From: Pseudescherichia vulneris NBRC 102420 | GTDB taxonomy: Bacteria > Pseudomonadota > Gammaproteobacteria > Enterobacterales > Enterobacteriaceae | Assembly: GCF_000759795.1 (NCBI RefSeq) | Contig: NZ_BBMZ01000017.1 | Span: 1 to 64,000, forward strand | DNA length: 64,000 bases | Direction: 5' to 3' | Part shown: piece by piece, positions 1 to 11,648 of the stretch | How positions within the stretch are numbered: position 1 is the stretch's first letter | How the letters are laid out: each line of letters starts with the position of its first letter | The notes under the pieces: generated by a model | Database searches by the model: none | What the model was told of the DNA's origin: nothing | Seen by the model: only the letters and a program-made list of their open reading frames with translations | Translations under genes and position numbers: made by a program

Positions 1-2534
1 ATCTGGGCTGGTTCTCGCTCGATGAGGGGGATAACCAGCCGGAGCGATTCGCCAGCTATCTTGTCGCCGCCGTGCAGCAGGCGACCGGCGGACACTGCGT
101 CTCCAGCGAGGCGATGGCGCAAAAGCGTCAGTACGCCAGCCTCCCCTCGCTCTTCTCGCAGCTCTTTATTGAGCTGGCGGAGTGGCAGCGCCCGCTCTAC
201 ATCGTTATCGACGACTATCATCTGGTGACCAACCCGGTGATCCACGACGCGATGCGTTTTTTCCTCCGTCATCAGCCGGAAAATCTGACCCTTGTCGTGC
301 TATCGCGCAACCTGCCGCAGCTGGGCATTGCTAACCTGCGCGTGCGCGATCAGCTGCTGGAAGTTAGCAGCCAGCAGTTGGCCTTTACCCATCAGGAGGC
401 AAAGCAGTTTTTTGATTGCCGCCTGAACGCCCCGATTGAAGCGGCGGAGAGCAGCCGCCTGTGCGACGACGTGGCCGGATGGGCCACCGCCCTGCAGCTG
501 ATTGCCCTCTCGGCCCGGCAGAATAACAGCTCAACCCAGCACTCCGCCCGGCGTCTGGCAGGGATCAACGCCAGCCATCTGTCTGACTATCTGGTGGATG
601 AGGTGCTGGACAATATCGATTCCGCCACCCGCCAGTTCCTGCTGAAAAGCTCCCTGCTGCGCTCGATGAACGATGCGCTGATCGTCCGCGTCACCGGCGA
701 AGAAAACGGCCAGATGCGGCTGGAAGAGATCGAGCGTCAGGGGCTGTTTTTACAGCGCATGGATGACTCCGGCGAGTGGTTTAGCTACCACCCGCTGTTC
801 GGCAGCTTTTTGCGCCAGCGCTGCCAGTGGGAGCTAGCCACCGAGCTGCCGGATATTCACCGCGCGGCGGCAGAGAGCTGGATGGCGCAGGGCTTCCCGA
901 GCGAGGCCATCCACCATGCGTTAGCGGCGGGCGACGGCACCATGCTGCGCGATATTCTGCTGCACCACGCGTGGGGACTTTTTAACCACAGCGAGCTGAC
1001 CCTGCTGGAGGCGTCGTTAAAGGCGCTGCCGTGGGAGAGCCTGCTGGAGAACCCGCGTCTGGTGCTGCTGCAAGCCTGGCTGATGCAGAGCCAGCACCGC
1101 TATAGCGAAGTGAATACCCTGCTGGCCCGCGCCGAGCAGGAGATGGATATGACGGCGGATCACGCCCTGCAAGGTGACTTTAACGCGCTGCGCGCCCAGG
1201 TGGCGATTAACGATGGCGATCCGGTAGAGGCCGAGCGGCTGGCGATGATCGCGCTTGAAGAGCTGCCGCTGGCTAACTTCTATAGCCGCATCGTGGCGAC
1301 CTCGGTGCACGGCGAGGTGCTGCACTGCAAGGGACTGCTCAGCCACTCCCTCACCGTGATGCAGCAAACCGAACAGATGGCGCGCCGCCACGACGTCTGG
1401 CACTACGCGCTGTGGAGCCTGATCCAGCAGTGCGAGATCCTGTTTGCCCAGGGCTTCCTGCAGGCCGCCTGGGAGTGCCAGGAGAAGGCGTTCACGCTGA
1501 TCCGCGAGCAGCACCTTGAGCAGCTGCCGCTGCACGAGTTTTTGCTGCGTATCCGCGCCCAGCTGCTGTGGGCATGGGGACGTCTTGATGAATCCGAAGC
1601 GGCTGCCCGGGAAGGCATGACCGTACTCTCTGCCTATCAGCCTCAGCAGCAGCTGCAATGTCTGGCCCTGGTGGTGCAAAACTCGCTGGCGCGTGGCGAT
1701 CTGGATAACGCCCGCAGCCACCTTAACCGGCTGGAGAACCTGCTCGGTAACGGGCAGTACCATAGCGATTGGGTGTCTAATGCTGACAAGGTGCGGGTGA
1801 TCTACTGGCAGATGACCGGCGATAAGCAGGCTGCCGCCCAGTGGCTGCGCCAGACGCCGAAATCAGAGTTTGCTAATAACCACTTCCATCAGAGCCAGTG
1901 GCGCAACGTTGCTCGAGCGCAGATCCTGCTAGGCGACGTAGCGTCGGCGGAGATGGTGCTGGAGGAGCTGAACGAGAACGCGCGTAGCCTGCGGCTGATG
2001 AGCGATCTGAACCGTAACCTGCTCCTGCTGAACCAGCTTTACTGGCAGGCCGGACGCAAGAACGATGCCCAGCGGGTGCTGATAGAGGCCCTGACGCTGG
2101 CGAACCGCACCGGCTTTATTAGCCATTTCGTCATTGAAGGCGAGGCGATGGCGCAGCAGCTACGGCAGCTTATCCAGCTTAACGCTCTGCCTGAGCTGGA
2201 GGGCCACCGCGCCCAGCGCATTCTGCGCGACATCAACCAGCATCATCGCCACAAGTATGCCCACTTTGATGAGCGCTTTGTTGAGCGTCTGCTGACCCAC
2301 CCGGAGGTGCCGGAGCTGATCCGCACCAGCCCGCTGACCCAGCGGGAGTGGCAGGTGCTAGGGCTGATCTACTCTGGCTACAGCAACGAGCAGATCGCCG
2401 GCGAGCTGGCGGTGGCGGCGACCACCATCAAAACCCACATCCGTAACCTCTACCAGAAGCTGGGCGTCGCCCACCGTCAGGATGCGGTGCAGCACGCGCA
2501 GCAGCTATTGCAGATGATGGGCTACGGGGTCTAA
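1..2534 (+). CDS. malT: MalT, maltose regulon transcriptional activator (5' truncated)
   Basis: ATP- and maltotriose-dependent activator of the maltose regulon, a STAND-class ATPase. The reading frame is open from base 3 ([16 protein letters not shown]...), in register with about residue 59 of the roughly 901-residue E. coli protein, so some 58 residues including the Walker A loop lie outside the window. The long middle is the helical tetratricopeptide-like sensor region that binds maltotriose in the family. The C-terminus carries a LuxR-type helix-turn-helix ([20 protein letters not shown] followed by IAGEL and [16 protein letters not shown]) and ends MGYGV as in E. coli. It converges on glpR across a REP palindrome. 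The rtcBAR genes that lie between malT and glpR in E. coli are absent. Identity is certain; only the N-terminus is unseen. Confidence 0.97.
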   Translation, partial: LGWFSLDEGDNQPERFASYLVAAVQQATGGHCVSSEAMAQKRQYASLPSLFSQLFIELAEWQRPLYIVIDDYHLVTNPVIHDAMRFFLRHQPENLTLVVLSRNLPQLGIANLRVRDQLLEVSSQQLAFTHQEAKQFFDCRLNAPIEAAESSRLCDDVAGWATALQLIALSARQNNSSTQHSARRLAGINASHLSDYLVDEVLDNIDSATRQFLLKSSLLRSMNDALIVRVTGEENGQMRLEEIERQGLFLQRMDDSGEWFSYHPLFGSFLRQRCQWELATELPDIHRAAAESWMAQGFPSEAIHHALAAGDGTMLRDILLHHAWGLFNHSELTLLEASLKALPWESLLENPRLVLLQAWLMQSQHRYSEVNTLLARAEQEMDMTADHALQGDFNALRAQVAINDGDPVEAERLAMIALEELPLANFYSRIVATSVHGEVLHCKGLLSHSLTVMQQTEQMARRHDVWHYALWSLIQQCEILFAQGFLQAAWECQEKAFTLIREQHLEQLPLHEFLLRIRAQLLWAWGRLDESEAAAREGMTVLSAYQPQQQLQCLALVVQNSLARGDLDNARSHLNRLENLLGNGQYHSDWVSNADKVRVIYWQMTGDKQAAAQWLRQTPKSEFANNHFHQSQWRNVARAQILLGDVASAEMVLEELNENARSLRLMSDLNRNLLLLNQLYWQAGRKNDAQRVLIEALTLANRTGFISHFVIEGEAMAQQLRQLIQLNALPELEGHRAQRILRDINQHHRHKYAHFDERFVERLLTHPEVPELIRTSPLTQREWQVLGLIYSGYSNEQIAGELAVAATTIKTHIRNLYQKLGVAHRQDAVQHAQQLLQMMGYGV

Positions 2535-2535
2535 G

Positions 2536-2575
2536 CGGTAGGCCGGGCCAACGCAGTGCCGCCCGGCGTGGTTTT
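2536..2575. repeat. REP-type palindrome between malT and glpR
   Basis: GC-rich imperfect palindrome (GCCGGGC ... GCCCGGC) followed on the plus strand by a T-rich run. It fills the whole gap between the convergent genes malT and glpR, so it may terminate malT transcription. Confidence 0.75.
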
Positions 2576-3333
2576 TAGCAGAGTTCCAGCTGAATATTGT
2601 GGCTTTTAATCACGTCCAGCACGCCAGCAGGCGGCATCACGTCGGTATAGACCGCATCCACCATGCTGATGCTGCCCATGTTAACCATCGCGTTACGGCC
2701 ATATTTAGAGTGATCCACCACCAGCATCACGTGACGTGAGTTGTCGATGATCGCCCGCTTGGTGCGCACCTCGTGGTAGTCAAACTCCAGCAGCGAGCCG
2801 TCGGTGTCGATGCCGCTGATCCCGAGAATGCCGAAGTCGAGGCGGAACTGGGAGATAAAGTCGAGTGTCGCCTCGCCGATAATCCCCCCGTCACGGCTGC
2901 GCAGTTCGCCCCCGGCCAGAATAATGCGGAAATCTTCTTTCACCATCAGCGTGTTGGCAACGTTGAGGTTGTTGGTGACGATGCGCAGGTGATTGTGATC
3001 CAGCAGCGCATGGGCTACCGCTTCCGGCGTGGTGCCGATATCGATAAACAGCGTTGCCCCGTCAGGGATCTGGCTGGCTACCTTGCGGGCAATCCGCTCC
3101 TTCTCCGCCGTCTGGGTGGCTTTACGATCGTGCCACGAGGTATTCACCGAGCTGGAGGGGAGCGCCGCGCCGCCGTGGTGGCGCAGGATCATGTTCTGAT
3201 CGGCCAGATCGTTCAAATCGCGGCGAATGGTCTGCGGGCTGACGGCAAACTGCTCTACCAGCTCTTCGGTACTGACGTAACCCTGCTTTTTTACCAGCTC
3301 GATGATGGCATCGTGGCGCTGTGTCTGTTTCAT
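2575..3333 (-). CDS. glpR: GlpR, glycerol-3-phosphate regulon repressor
   Basis: DeoR-family repressor of the glp regulon, relieved by glycerol-3-phosphate. It has 252 residues, the usual length. The N-terminal DeoR helix-turn-helix is clear (MKQTQRHDAIIELV, then YVSTEELVEQFAVSPQTIRR). The C-terminal sugar-phosphate-isomerase-like sensor contains DIGTTPEAVAHAL and IILAGGELRSRDGGIIGE. It is the last gene of a glpE-glpG-glpR transcription unit, starting 18 nt after glpG ends. A likely GlpR operator is visible upstream of glpD. Some E. coli K-12 strains carry a glpR frameshift; this copy is intact. Confidence 0.97.
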   Translation of the reverse strand: MKQTQRHDAIIELVKKQGYVSTEELVEQFAVSPQTIRRDLNDLADQNMILRHHGGAALPSSSVNTSWHDRKATQTAEKERIARKVASQIPDGATLFIDIGTTPEAVAHALLDHNHLRIVTNNLNVANTLMVKEDFRIILAGGELRSRDGGIIGEATLDFISQFRLDFGILGISGIDTDGSLLEFDYHEVRTKRAIIDNSRHVMLVVDHSKYGRNAMVNMGSISMVDAVYTDVMPPAGVLDVIKSHNIQLELC

Positions 3334-3351
3334 TGCAATGTTCCTGAGCTT

Positions 3352-4173
3352 TTATGTTCGTTTTCGCGTATCAACAAAGGCCATCGCCAGCCCCACGGCC
3401 AGGCCGGTGACGTGCGCGCCGTTGGCGATAGACATGCCAAACAGATCAAACCAGCCGGCAATTAACCATATTAATGAAAAAGCTATCAGCCCGCGTGGCA
3501 AATAGACACCGCTTTGCGGGTCGCGCTCGCCACGCAGCCAGGCGTAGCCCATCAGGGCGTACACCACGCCGGAGAGGCCGCCAAACCACGGGCCGCTAAA
3601 CTTGTGCTGCACATAGCCGCTGAGCAGCGCGCTGATAAGCGTGATCACAATGAGCTTGCCGCTGCCGAGGCGCTTCTCTATCGCGCCGCCGATGTACCAC
3701 CACCAGAGCAGGTTGAAAAGAATATGCATCACGGAAAAGTGCATCAGAGCATGGCTGAAGTAGCGCCAGAGATCGAACCGCAGCGAGGGATCGAAAGGCC
3801 ACGCCAGCCAAACCATCACCATCTGGTCGCCGAGGGTGCTCATCAGGATAAACACCAGCACGCAGAGCAGCGCGACGATCAGCGTTACCGGCCCGGCCCG
3901 CTCGCGCAGGGTGGCGAAGAAGGGGTAGCGGCGGTAGTGCAGGCCGCTATTCACCTGCCCTGACTGCCAGCTGGCCGCCAGGTAGCGCGGATCTTCCGGG
4001 TTCTGCTGGAAACGCGCCAGCTCGTCGCGCACGCGTCCGGCCTGGCTCTCGTCCGCCAGCCAGACGTCGCTGGTGTCGTGGTGTTGAATAGTCAAAACAA
4101 CGCCCTGGGTTTGCATATAGTCAACAAACGCCTGGGCGACGCGCGGGTTAGCAAAGGAAGTGATCATCAACAT
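3352..4173 (-). CDS. glpG: GlpG, rhomboid intramembrane serine protease
   Basis: Inner-membrane rhomboid protease that cuts transmembrane segments, with a cytoplasmic N-terminal domain and a six-helix membrane core. I start it at the internal ATG giving [12 protein letters not shown] as in E. coli (273 residues); an in-frame GTG 21 nt upstream is the alternative. The catalytic serine sits in [13 protein letters not shown] (Ser201 in this numbering) and the partner histidine in [16 protein letters not shown]. The [20 protein letters not shown] loop is typical of GlpG. It lies between glpE and glpR on the minus strand and is probably co-transcribed with both. Confidence 0.96.
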   Translation of the reverse strand: MLMITSFANPRVAQAFVDYMQTQGVVLTIQHHDTSDVWLADESQAGRVRDELARFQQNPEDPRYLAASWQSGQVNSGLHYRRYPFFATLRERAGPVTLIVALLCVLVFILMSTLGDQMVMVWLAWPFDPSLRFDLWRYFSHALMHFSVMHILFNLLWWWYIGGAIEKRLGSGKLIVITLISALLSGYVQHKFSGPWFGGLSGVVYALMGYAWLRGERDPQSGVYLPRGLIAFSLIWLIAGWFDLFGMSIANGAHVTGLAVGLAMAFVDTRKRT

Positions 4174-4232
4174 GCTGGCGGTCGCTTTTTCCACACAAAA
4201 GAGGGCAGTATAGCGGGTTATGGCTCCGCTGA

Positions 4233-4562
4233 CTAAAGCGTACCGTGTGCCACTTCCGCCGGGAAGTGGCGATGCCAGGCATCAAAGCCGCCGTCGACGC
4301 TGTAGACCTGGTCAAAACCCTGCTGCAACAGATACTGGGCTGCGCCTTTGCTGCTGTTGCCGTGGTAGCACATCACCATCACCGGCGTATCAAAGTCGTT
4401 CTCCTGCATAAAGGTGCTCAGCGTATCGTTGGTCAGATGAAACGCGCCGGGGGTATGGCCCATGGCATAGCTTTGCGGATCGCGAATATCGACCAGTACC
4501 GCCAGCTTCTGATGCATCTTCTGGTGGGCTTCTTCTACATTAATACACTCAAACTGATCCAT
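4233..4562 (-). CDS. glpE: GlpE, single-domain thiosulfate sulfurtransferase (rhodanese)
   Basis: Cytoplasmic rhodanese that moves sulfane sulfur from thiosulfate to thiol acceptors such as thioredoxin. The active-site loop [10 protein letters not shown] carries the catalytic cysteine; [13 protein letters not shown] and SVDGGFDAW are other rhodanese signatures. I prefer the ATG giving [11 protein letters not shown] (109 residues against 108 in E. coli) over an upstream ATG that would add ten residues. It is first in the glpEGR unit and divergent from glpD. Confidence 0.95.
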   Translation of the reverse strand: MDQFECINVEEAHQKMHQKLAVLVDIRDPQSYAMGHTPGAFHLTNDTLSTFMQENDFDTPVMVMCYHGNSSKGAAQYLLQQGFDQVYSVDGGFDAWHRHFPAEVAHGTL

Positions 4563-4683
4563 TGCGCTCTCATCCAGGTTAGGTATGCACATAATACATC
4601 CTCTGATTTTACGTCTTTCCGCCAGGGAAACGCCATTATGTTATGCGTATCACTCTAAATTGTTTTTTTGATGTTACCAAAGG

Positions 4684-4720
4684 CGCGTTCGTTTGCTATT
4701 ATGAGCGATATCGAACATTT
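4684..4720. promoter_or_regulatory. GlpR operator region upstream of glpD
   Basis: Contains ATGAGCGATATCGAACAT (4701-4718), which resembles the palindromic GlpR operator core built around CGATATCG, with a second weaker half (GCGCGTTCGTTTGCTAT) just upstream. It lies 30-50 nt before the glpD start, as the operators do in E. coli. Assignment is by resemblance to the known operator, not by test. Confidence 0.7.
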
Positions 4721-4751
4721 TTGAGCTTTTACGAAAGTGCATGAGGTGAGC

Positions 4752-6257
4752 ATGGAAACCAAAGATCTGATTGTGATAGGTGGGGGCATCAACGGTGCCG
4801 GTATCGCGGCAGACGCCGCCGGGCGTGGTCTTTCCGTGCTCATGCTGGAGGCGAACGACCTGGCCTGTGCTACCTCCTCGGCCAGCTCGAAGCTGATCCA
4901 CGGCGGCCTGCGCTACCTTGAGCACTATGAGTTTCGCCTGGTGAGCGAGGCGCTGGCGGAGCGTGAGGTGCTGTTGCAGATGGCACCGCATATTGCCTTC
5001 CCGATGCGTTTTCGCCTGCCCCACCGTCCGCACCTGCGTCCGGCGTGGATGATCCGCATCGGCCTGTTTATGTACGATCATCTGGGCAAACGTACCAGCC
5101 TGCCCGGCTCTACCGGCTTGCGTTTTGGCGCAGAGTCGGTGCTGAAGCCGGAGATCGTGCGCGGATTCGAATATTCTGACTGCTGGGTTGACGATGCGCG
5201 CCTGGTGCTGGCGAATGCGCAGATGGTGGTACGTAAAGGCGGCGAGGTGTTAACCCGTACCCGAGCGACCTCGGCACGGCGCGAAAACGGTCTGTGGATC
5301 GTGGAAGCCGAAGACATTGATACCGGCGAGACGTACCGCTGGCAGGCGCGCGGCCTGGTGAATGCCACCGGCCCGTGGGTGAAACAGTTCTTTGACGAGG
5401 GGATGCAGCTGCCGTCGCCGTATGGTATCCGCCTGATCAAAGGTAGCCATATCGTGGTGCCACGCGTGCACTCGCAGAAGCAGGCCTACATACTGCAAAA
5501 CGAAGATAAGCGTATCGTGTTTGTGATCCCGTGGATGGACGAGTTCTCTATTATCGGCACCACCGACGTTGAGTATAAGGGCGATGCCAAGCACGTTGAG
5601 ATCGACGAGGGCGAGATTAACTACCTGCTGAAGGTCTATAACGCGCACTTTAAAAAGCCGCTAACCCGGAACGATATTGTCTGGACCTACTCCGGCGTGC
5701 GTCCGCTGTGCGATGATGAGTCCGACTCACCGCAGGCCATTACCCGCGACTATACCCTCGATATTCGTGATGACGAGGGCAAAGCGCCTCTGCTCTCCGT
5801 CTTTGGCGGCAAGCTGACAACCTACCGCAAGCTGGCCGAACACGCGCTGGAGAAGCTGACGCCGTACTACAGCGGCATCGGCCCGGCGTGGACAAAAGAG
5901 TGCGTACTGCCCGGGGGCGATATCGCTGGCGACCGTGACGACTACGCGGCGAAGCTGCGCCGTCGCTATCCGTTTATCAGCGAGCCGCTGGCACGCCACT
6001 ACGCCCGCACCTACGGCAGCAACAGCGAGCTGATCCTTGCCGGTACGTCGTCTGTTGAAGAACTTGGGGAGAACTTCGGCCATGAGTTCTACGAGGCCGA
6101 ACTGCGCTATCTGGCTGAACATGAATGGGTGCGCCGCCTCGACGATGCCATCTGGCGTCGGACGAAGGTAGGCATGTGGTTAAATGCGGAAGAGCAGTCG
6201 CGGGTCGCGCTGTGGCTGGCTGGCTGGGCTAAGCGTGAATTATCGCTGGCATCTTGA
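4752..6257 (+). CDS. glpD: GlpD, aerobic glycerol-3-phosphate dehydrogenase
   Basis: FAD-dependent, membrane-peripheral enzyme that oxidises sn-glycerol-3-phosphate to dihydroxyacetone phosphate and passes electrons to quinone. I chose the ATG giving METKDLIVIGGG (501 residues, the E. coli length), preceded by GAGGTGAGC; an ATG 15 nt upstream is less likely. The N-terminal dinucleotide fold GGGINGAGIAADAAGRG and SSKLIHGGLRYLEHYEF are diagnostic. WTYSGVRPLCDD and SVFGGKLTTYRKLAEHA lie in the substrate and FAD domain. It is divergent from glpEGR, with GlpR operator-like sequence in the shared region. Confidence 0.97.
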   Translation: METKDLIVIGGGINGAGIAADAAGRGLSVLMLEANDLACATSSASSKLIHGGLRYLEHYEFRLVSEALAEREVLLQMAPHIAFPMRFRLPHRPHLRPAWMIRIGLFMYDHLGKRTSLPGSTGLRFGAESVLKPEIVRGFEYSDCWVDDARLVLANAQMVVRKGGEVLTRTRATSARRENGLWIVEAEDIDTGETYRWQARGLVNATGPWVKQFFDEGMQLPSPYGIRLIKGSHIVVPRVHSQKQAYILQNEDKRIVFVIPWMDEFSIIGTTDVEYKGDAKHVEIDEGEINYLLKVYNAHFKKPLTRNDIVWTYSGVRPLCDDESDSPQAITRDYTLDIRDDEGKAPLLSVFGGKLTTYRKLAEHALEKLTPYYSGIGPAWTKECVLPGGDIAGDRDDYAAKLRRRYPFISEPLARHYARTYGSNSELILAGTSSVEELGENFGHEFYEAELRYLAEHEWVRRLDDAIWRRTKVGMWLNAEEQSRVALWLAGWAKRELSLAS

Positions 6258-6260
6258 GTG

Positions 6261-6350
6261 AAACGCCGGGCGGCGGCTACGCCTTGCCCGGCCTACGTCA
6301 GATCCATCAGCCTGTAGGCCGGGCAAACGCAGTGCCGCCCGGCGTTTTTT
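6261..6350. repeat. Paired REP elements (BIME-like) between glpD and glgP
   Basis: Two REP-type palindromes in opposite orientation (about 6264-6296 and 6312-6350), each built on GCCGGGC/GCCCGGC. The second ends in a T run. They separate the converging genes glpD and glgP and probably end transcription from one or both sides. Confidence 0.8.
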
Positions 6351-6356
6351 ACGGTT

Positions 6357-8804
6357 TTACAGGCGTATCGGCTTGATATCCCAGATTTTGTCCGCGTACT
6401 CCTTGATGGTCCTGTCAGATGAGAAGTAGCCCATATTAGCGATGTTATGCATCGCTTTAATGGTCCACTCTTCCGGCTGGCGGTAGAGCTCATCCACCCG
6501 ATCCTGACAGTCAACGTAGCTGCGGAAATCCGCCAGCACCTGATAGTGATCGCCGAAGTTAAGCAGGGAATCCACCAGATCGCGGTAGCGGCCCGGCTCA
6601 TCACGGTTAAACACGCCGGTGGCAATCTGCGTCAGCACGCTGTTCAGCTCTTCGTCTTTATCATAGTAGTCGCGCGGCTTGTAGCCTTGACGACGCAGCG
6701 TCTCAACCTCATCCGCCGTATTACCAAAGATAAAGATATTGTCGTCACCCACGTGCTCCATCATCTCGACATTTGCGCCATCCAGCGTGCCGATGGTCAA
6801 CGCGCCGTTGAGAGCAAACTTCATGTTGCTGGTCCCTGAAGCTTCCGTTCCCGCCAGCGAAATCTGCTCGGAAAGATCCGCTGCCGGAACGATCAGCTGC
6901 GCCAGGCTGACGCTGTAGTTCGGGATGAACACCACCTTCAGCTTGTCGCCAATCTGCGGATCGTTGTTGATGACCTTCGCCACGTCGTTGATCAGATGAA
7001 TAATATGCTTCGCCATGTAGTAGGCCGAGGCCGCCTTACCGGCAAAGATATTGACGCGTGGCACCCAGTCCGCGTCCGGATCGGCTTTGATGCGGTTATA
7101 ACGGGCGATCACGTGCAGGACATTCATCAGCTGACGCTTGTACTCATGGATACGCTTGATCTGCACATCGAACAGCGCCTTCGGGTTCACTACCACGTTA
7201 AGCTGCTGGCCGATGTAGAGCGCAAGACGCTTTTTATTCTCCAGCTTCGCCTGGCGTACGGACTGGTTCAGCATCGGGAAGTCGATGTGCTGCTCCAGCT
7301 CGCTCAGCTGGCTAAGATCGGTTCGCCAGGTCCGCCCGATATGCTCGTCGAGCACATCCGACAGCGACGGGTTAGCCAGCGCCAGCCAGCGTCGCGGCGT
7401 GACGCCGTTGGTGACGTTGGTAAAGCGCCCAGGAAACACCTTCGCAAAATCCGCAAACAGCGACTGCACCATCAGGTTCGAGTGCAGCTCGGAGACGCCG
7501 TTGACCTTATGGCTGGCCACAACCGCCAGCCAGGCCATACGTACCCGACGGCCGTTGGACTCGTCGATGATCGAGACGCGGCTAAGCAGACCGGTGTCGT
7601 TCGGATACTGCTCCTGAACCGTCTTCAGGAAGTAGTCATTGATCTCGAAGATAATCTGCAGATGACGCGGCAGGATTTTACCCAGCATGTCTACCGGCCA
7701 GGTCTCCAGCGCCTCGCTCATCAGCGTGTGGTTGGTATAGGAGAAGATCTGGCAGGTGGCCTCAAAGGCATCATCCCAGGAGAACTTATGCTCGTCTATC
7801 AGCAGACGCATCAGCTCAGGGATCCCGAGTACCGGATGGGTATCATTGAGGTGAATAGCAACCTTATCCGCGAGGTTGGCGTAGGTCTTATGCAGCAGGA
7901 AATGGCGGTTAAGAATGTCCTGCACCGTCGCCGACACAAGGAAATACTCCTGGCGCAGACGCAGCTCACGGCCGGAGTAGGTCGAGTCATCCGGGTAGAG
8001 CACGCGGGAGACGTTTTCCGAGTGGTTTTTATCTTCCACCGCGGCAAAATAGTCGCCCTGGTTGAATTTACCGAGGTTAATCGCGCTACTGGCCTGGGCA
8101 TTCCACAGCCGCAGCGTATTGGTGGCGTCGGTATCAAAGCCAGGGATGATCTGATCGTAGGCGACCGCCAGGATCTCTTCGGTCTCTACCCAGCGGGTCT
8201 TTTTCCCCTCCTGCTGGATCCGGCCGCCGAACCGCACCTTGTAACGGGTGTTGTGGCGTTTAAACTCCCACGGGTTGCCGTACTCTAGCCAGTAGTCCGG
8301 AGACTCTTTCTGGCGACCATCAACGATGTTCTGCTTGAACATGCCGTAGTCGTAGCGGATGCCATACCCGCGCCCTGGCAGGCCAAGCGTAGCCAGCGAG
8401 TCGAGGAAGCAGGCAGCCAGACGCCCCAGGCCGCCGTTGCCGAGGCCGGGGTCGTTCTCTTCGTCAATCAGCTCTTCAAGATCCAACCCCATCTCTTCCA
8501 GCGCGTTTTTGACGTCGCCATAGATGCCCAGCGCCAGCAGGGCATTAGAGAGGGTGCGGCCAATGAGAAACTCCATCGACAGGTAATAGACCTGGCGCGT
8601 CTCCTGAGAGAGCTGCGCGCGGTTTGAGCGCAGCCAGCGCTCAACCAGGCGGTCACGTACGGCGAACAGGGTGGCGTTCAGCCACTCGTGTTTATTGGCG
8701 ATGGCCGGATCTTTACCAATGGTAAACATCAGCTTATAGGCAATGGAGTGCTTTAACGCCTCAACGCTGAGCGTCGGTGATGTATAGGTAAAGGGTACAT
8801 TCAT
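6357..8804 (-). CDS. glgP: GlgP, glycogen phosphorylase
   Basis: Releases glucose-1-phosphate from the non-reducing ends of glycogen using phosphate and pyridoxal phosphate. It has 815 residues, as in E. coli. The pyridoxal-phosphate lysine is in [18 protein letters not shown]. Other family blocks seen are [19 protein letters not shown], the [11 protein letters not shown] segment, and [10 protein letters not shown]. It is the last gene of the glgBXCAP unit, 19 nt after glgA. Bacterial copies lack the phosphorylation and AMP control of the muscle enzyme. Confidence 0.97.
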   Translation of the reverse strand: MNVPFTYTSPTLSVEALKHSIAYKLMFTIGKDPAIANKHEWLNATLFAVRDRLVERWLRSNRAQLSQETRQVYYLSMEFLIGRTLSNALLALGIYGDVKNALEEMGLDLEELIDEENDPGLGNGGLGRLAACFLDSLATLGLPGRGYGIRYDYGMFKQNIVDGRQKESPDYWLEYGNPWEFKRHNTRYKVRFGGRIQQEGKKTRWVETEEILAVAYDQIIPGFDTDATNTLRLWNAQASSAINLGKFNQGDYFAAVEDKNHSENVSRVLYPDDSTYSGRELRLRQEYFLVSATVQDILNRHFLLHKTYANLADKVAIHLNDTHPVLGIPELMRLLIDEHKFSWDDAFEATCQIFSYTNHTLMSEALETWPVDMLGKILPRHLQIIFEINDYFLKTVQEQYPNDTGLLSRVSIIDESNGRRVRMAWLAVVASHKVNGVSELHSNLMVQSLFADFAKVFPGRFTNVTNGVTPRRWLALANPSLSDVLDEHIGRTWRTDLSQLSELEQHIDFPMLNQSVRQAKLENKKRLALYIGQQLNVVVNPKALFDVQIKRIHEYKRQLMNVLHVIARYNRIKADPDADWVPRVNIFAGKAASAYYMAKHIIHLINDVAKVINNDPQIGDKLKVVFIPNYSVSLAQLIVPAADLSEQISLAGTEASGTSNMKFALNGALTIGTLDGANVEMMEHVGDDNIFIFGNTADEVETLRRQGYKPRDYYDKDEELNSVLTQIATGVFNRDEPGRYRDLVDSLLNFGDHYQVLADFRSYVDCQDRVDELYRQPEEWTIKAMHNIANMGYFSSDRTIKEYADKIWDIKPIRL

Positions 8805-8823
8805 AAACGTGATTCCTGGTGCT

Positions 8824-10257
8824 CTACTTCAACCGATAATAGAGATCCCGATAGGACTGAGCGGCAACCTGCCAGCTAAAATCCATATTCATCGCCTGAC
8901 GCTGAACAAAGCGCCACAGCGAAGGCCGGGACCACAGCACAAAAGCACGCCTTATTGCCCTAAGCAGCGACCAGGCATTGCTGTCTTCAAACACAAATCC
9001 GCTGGCGATACCGTCCGCCAGGTTCTCAAGCGAGCTGTCTGATACGGTGTCAGCTAGCCCACCGGTACGCCGCACCAGCGGCAGCGTGCCGTACTTCAGT
9101 CCATAGAGCTGCGTCAGGCCGCACGGCTCAAAGCGGCTCGGCACCAGAATCACATCCGCGCCGCCCATAATGCGGTGCGAGAAGGCTTCGTGATAGCCAA
9201 TCTGAACCCCTACCTGCCCCGGATGCTCGGCGGCGGCGGCCAGGAAACCTTCCTGTAACACCGGATCGCCTGCGCCCAACAGGGCCAGCTGTCCACCCTG
9301 CTCCAGCAGGCCCGGCAGCGCCTCCAGCACCAGATCCAGCCCTTTTTGGCTGGTCAGGCGGCTGACCACAGCGAAGAGCGGGATCTTCTCATCGACTTTC
9401 AGACCCATCGCAATTTGCAGCTGACGCTTGTTTTCCGCCTTATCTTCCAGCGAGTCGCGGGTAAAGCGCGACGCCAGCAGCAGGTCGGTTGCCGGATCCC
9501 AGATCTGCTCATCAACGCCGTTGAGGATCCCCGAGAGGCGGCCCTCAGCGTGGCGCTGGCGCAGCAGCCCTTCCATGCCGTACGCAAACTGCGGCTCGGT
9601 GATCTCCCGCGCGTAGGTCGGGCTGACCGCCGTGATGTGGTCGGCAAAAAAGAGCCCTGCCTTCAGGAACGAGATCTGACCATTGAACTCTACGCCATTA
9701 ACACTAAAGAATGACGATGGCAGATCTATTTCACTCATGTGATGAGCATAAAACATACCCTGGTAGGCTAAGTTATGCACGGTAAATACGGACTTCGCCG
9801 GATGGCCGCGGGCGGCAAGGTAGGCAGGCGTCAGTCCGGCATGCCAGTCGTGGGCATGGACAATGTCTGGACGCCAGAACGGATCGAGACCGCAGGCCAT
9901 CTCGCTGCCCACCCAGCCGAGCAGGGCGAAACGCAGCACGTTGTCGGTATAGGCAAACAGATTCGTATCGTGATACGGGCTGCCGGGGCGATCATAGAGG
10001 TGTGGGGCATCAATCAGATAGATGCCCACGCCGTTATAGTGGCCGTAGAGCAGCGTGATGTGTCCGGCAAACGTCTCTCGTCGGGACACCACTTTCGCAT
10101 CGGTAATACCGCGCCGAATATCAGGGAAAGCCGGCAGCAGTACGCGAGTATCAACACCACCGGCTATTTGCGCCGCAGGGAGTGCACCAAGTACATCTGC
10201 CAGACCACCGGTCTTGAGCAACGGGAACATCTCAGAACATACATGTAAAACCTGCAT
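8824..10257 (-). CDS. glgA: GlgA, glycogen synthase (ADP-glucose)
   Basis: GT5-family glycosyltransferase that adds glucose from ADP-glucose to alpha-1,4-glucan. It has 477 residues, as in E. coli. [13 protein letters not shown] at residues 15-27 is the ADP-glucose-binding motif. The C-terminal Rossmann domain contains [20 protein letters not shown] with the conserved E(x)7E pattern. It lies between glgC and glgP in the glycogen operon. Confidence 0.97.
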   Translation of the reverse strand: MQVLHVCSEMFPLLKTGGLADVLGALPAAQIAGGVDTRVLLPAFPDIRRGITDAKVVSRRETFAGHITLLYGHYNGVGIYLIDAPHLYDRPGSPYHDTNLFAYTDNVLRFALLGWVGSEMACGLDPFWRPDIVHAHDWHAGLTPAYLAARGHPAKSVFTVHNLAYQGMFYAHHMSEIDLPSSFFSVNGVEFNGQISFLKAGLFFADHITAVSPTYAREITEPQFAYGMEGLLRQRHAEGRLSGILNGVDEQIWDPATDLLLASRFTRDSLEDKAENKRQLQIAMGLKVDEKIPLFAVVSRLTSQKGLDLVLEALPGLLEQGGQLALLGAGDPVLQEGFLAAAAEHPGQVGVQIGYHEAFSHRIMGGADVILVPSRFEPCGLTQLYGLKYGTLPLVRRTGGLADTVSDSSLENLADGIASGFVFEDSNAWSLLRAIRRAFVLWSRPSLWRFVQRQAMNMDFSWQVAAQSYRDLYYRLK

Positions 10258-10349
10258 TCTCGCTCCTGTTAAAAACCGCTACCGTATGCGAGCGGTAGCG
10301 GTAAACCAGCGCGCGGACCCCTTCCGCGCAAGGTTATGATTTGATGCCG

Positions 10350-11633
10350 TCACTCTTTTAATTTGCTTAACATCTCACGCGTGACCAGCACAATGCCTTC
10401 TTCTGAACGGTAGAACCGACGGGCATCCTCTTCTGCATTTTCACCAATGACCATGCCCTCAGGTATTTTACAGGCGCGGTCAATAACGCAGCGGCGCAGG
10501 CGGCAAGAACGTCCTACCCAGACGTCCGGCAGCAGTACCGACGAGTCGATATTACAGAATGAGTTAACGCGCACGCGCGGGAACAGCACCGACTGCACCA
10601 CCACCGAACCGGAGATAATGCAGCCCCCCGACACCAGCGAATTCAGCGTCATCCCATGGCTACCGGATCTATCCTGTACAAATTTAGCAGGCGGTAGCGA
10701 TTCCATGTGGGTTCGGATAGGCCAATTTTGATCGTACATATCCAGTTCGGGCGTCACGGAGGCAAGATCGAGGTTAGCCTTCCAGTACGCCTCCAGGGTT
10801 CCCACGTCGCGCCAGTAAGGCTCGGCGTCCGGATCCGACTGCACGCAAGAGTGCGGGAACGCATGGGCAAAGGCCTCGCCGGATTTCGTCACTTTCGGGA
10901 TAATATCCTTCCCGAAATCGTGATTAGAGGTTTCATCCTTGTCATCCTCCTCAAGTAGCTCATAGAGATACTCTGCGTCGAAGATATAGATCCCCATGCT
11001 GGCCAACGACTTGGTGTCATCCCCTGGCATGGTAGGCGGATTGGCTGGCTTCTCAACGAAATCGATTACTTTTTCGTTTTCATCGACCGCCATCACACCG
11101 AACGCCGTGGCTTCTGCTTTTGGTACCGGCAGGCAGGCGACGGTACAGCGTGCGCCCTTCTCAACGTGGTCGATCAGCATGCGCGAGTAGTCCTGCTTAT
11201 AGATGTGATCGCCCGCGAGGATGACAACATATTCCGCGTTGTAGCGGCGAATGATGTCGAGGTTCTGGGTGACCGCATCCGCCGTGCCGCGATACCAGTT
11301 TTCACCGTGCAAGCGCTGCTGAGCGGGGAGGAGATCGACAAATTCGTTCATCTCTTCGCTAAAGAAGGACCAGCCGCGCTGGATATGCTGCACCAGGGTG
11401 TGCGACTGATACTGGGTGATCACGCCGATACGACGGATACCGGAGTTAAGACAGTTGGAGAGCGCAAAATCGATAATACGGAACTTGCCGCCAAAGTGAA
11501 CCGCAGGCTTGGCGCGTGTGGTGGTCAAGTCTTTGAGACGCGTGCCACGCCCACCCGCCAGGATCAGGGCTACAGATTTTAATGGCAGCTGGCGCGCTAA
11601 CATTAGCGGATCGTTGTTATCTAATCTAACCAT
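10350..11633 (-). CDS. glgC: GlgC, glucose-1-phosphate adenylyltransferase
   Basis: Makes ADP-glucose from ATP and glucose-1-phosphate, the committed step of glycogen synthesis. In E. coli it is activated by fructose-1,6-bisphosphate and inhibited by AMP. It has 427 residues (E. coli 431); the C-terminal tail is slightly shorter, ending EMLSKLKE. The N-terminal nucleotidyltransferase signature [20 protein letters not shown] is intact. The C-terminal left-handed beta helix includes [21 protein letters not shown] 92-nt gap separates it from glgA. Confidence 0.97.
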   Translation of the reverse strand: MVRLDNNDPLMLARQLPLKSVALILAGGRGTRLKDLTTTRAKPAVHFGGKFRIIDFALSNCLNSGIRRIGVITQYQSHTLVQHIQRGWSFFSEEMNEFVDLLPAQQRLHGENWYRGTADAVTQNLDIIRRYNAEYVVILAGDHIYKQDYSRMLIDHVEKGARCTVACLPVPKAEATAFGVMAVDENEKVIDFVEKPANPPTMPGDDTKSLASMGIYIFDAEYLYELLEEDDKDETSNHDFGKDIIPKVTKSGEAFAHAFPHSCVQSDPDAEPYWRDVGTLEAYWKANLDLASVTPELDMYDQNWPIRTHMESLPPAKFVQDRSGSHGMTLNSLVSGGCIISGSVVVQSVLFPRVRVNSFCNIDSSVLLPDVWVGRSCRLRRCVIDRACKIPEGMVIGENAEEDARRFYRSEEGIVLVTREMLSKLKE

Positions 11634-11648
11634 GATGAACTCCTTTTT

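Noticed and set aside
1017-1763. 248-codon minus-strand frame inside malT
   Set aside because: Gln/Leu-rich shadow caused by the codon use of malT; no start signal.
6996-8288. 430-codon plus-strand frame opposite glgP
   Set aside because: It is the antisense shadow of a GC-rich gene, with no recognisable protein family and no ribosome site; glgP is certain.
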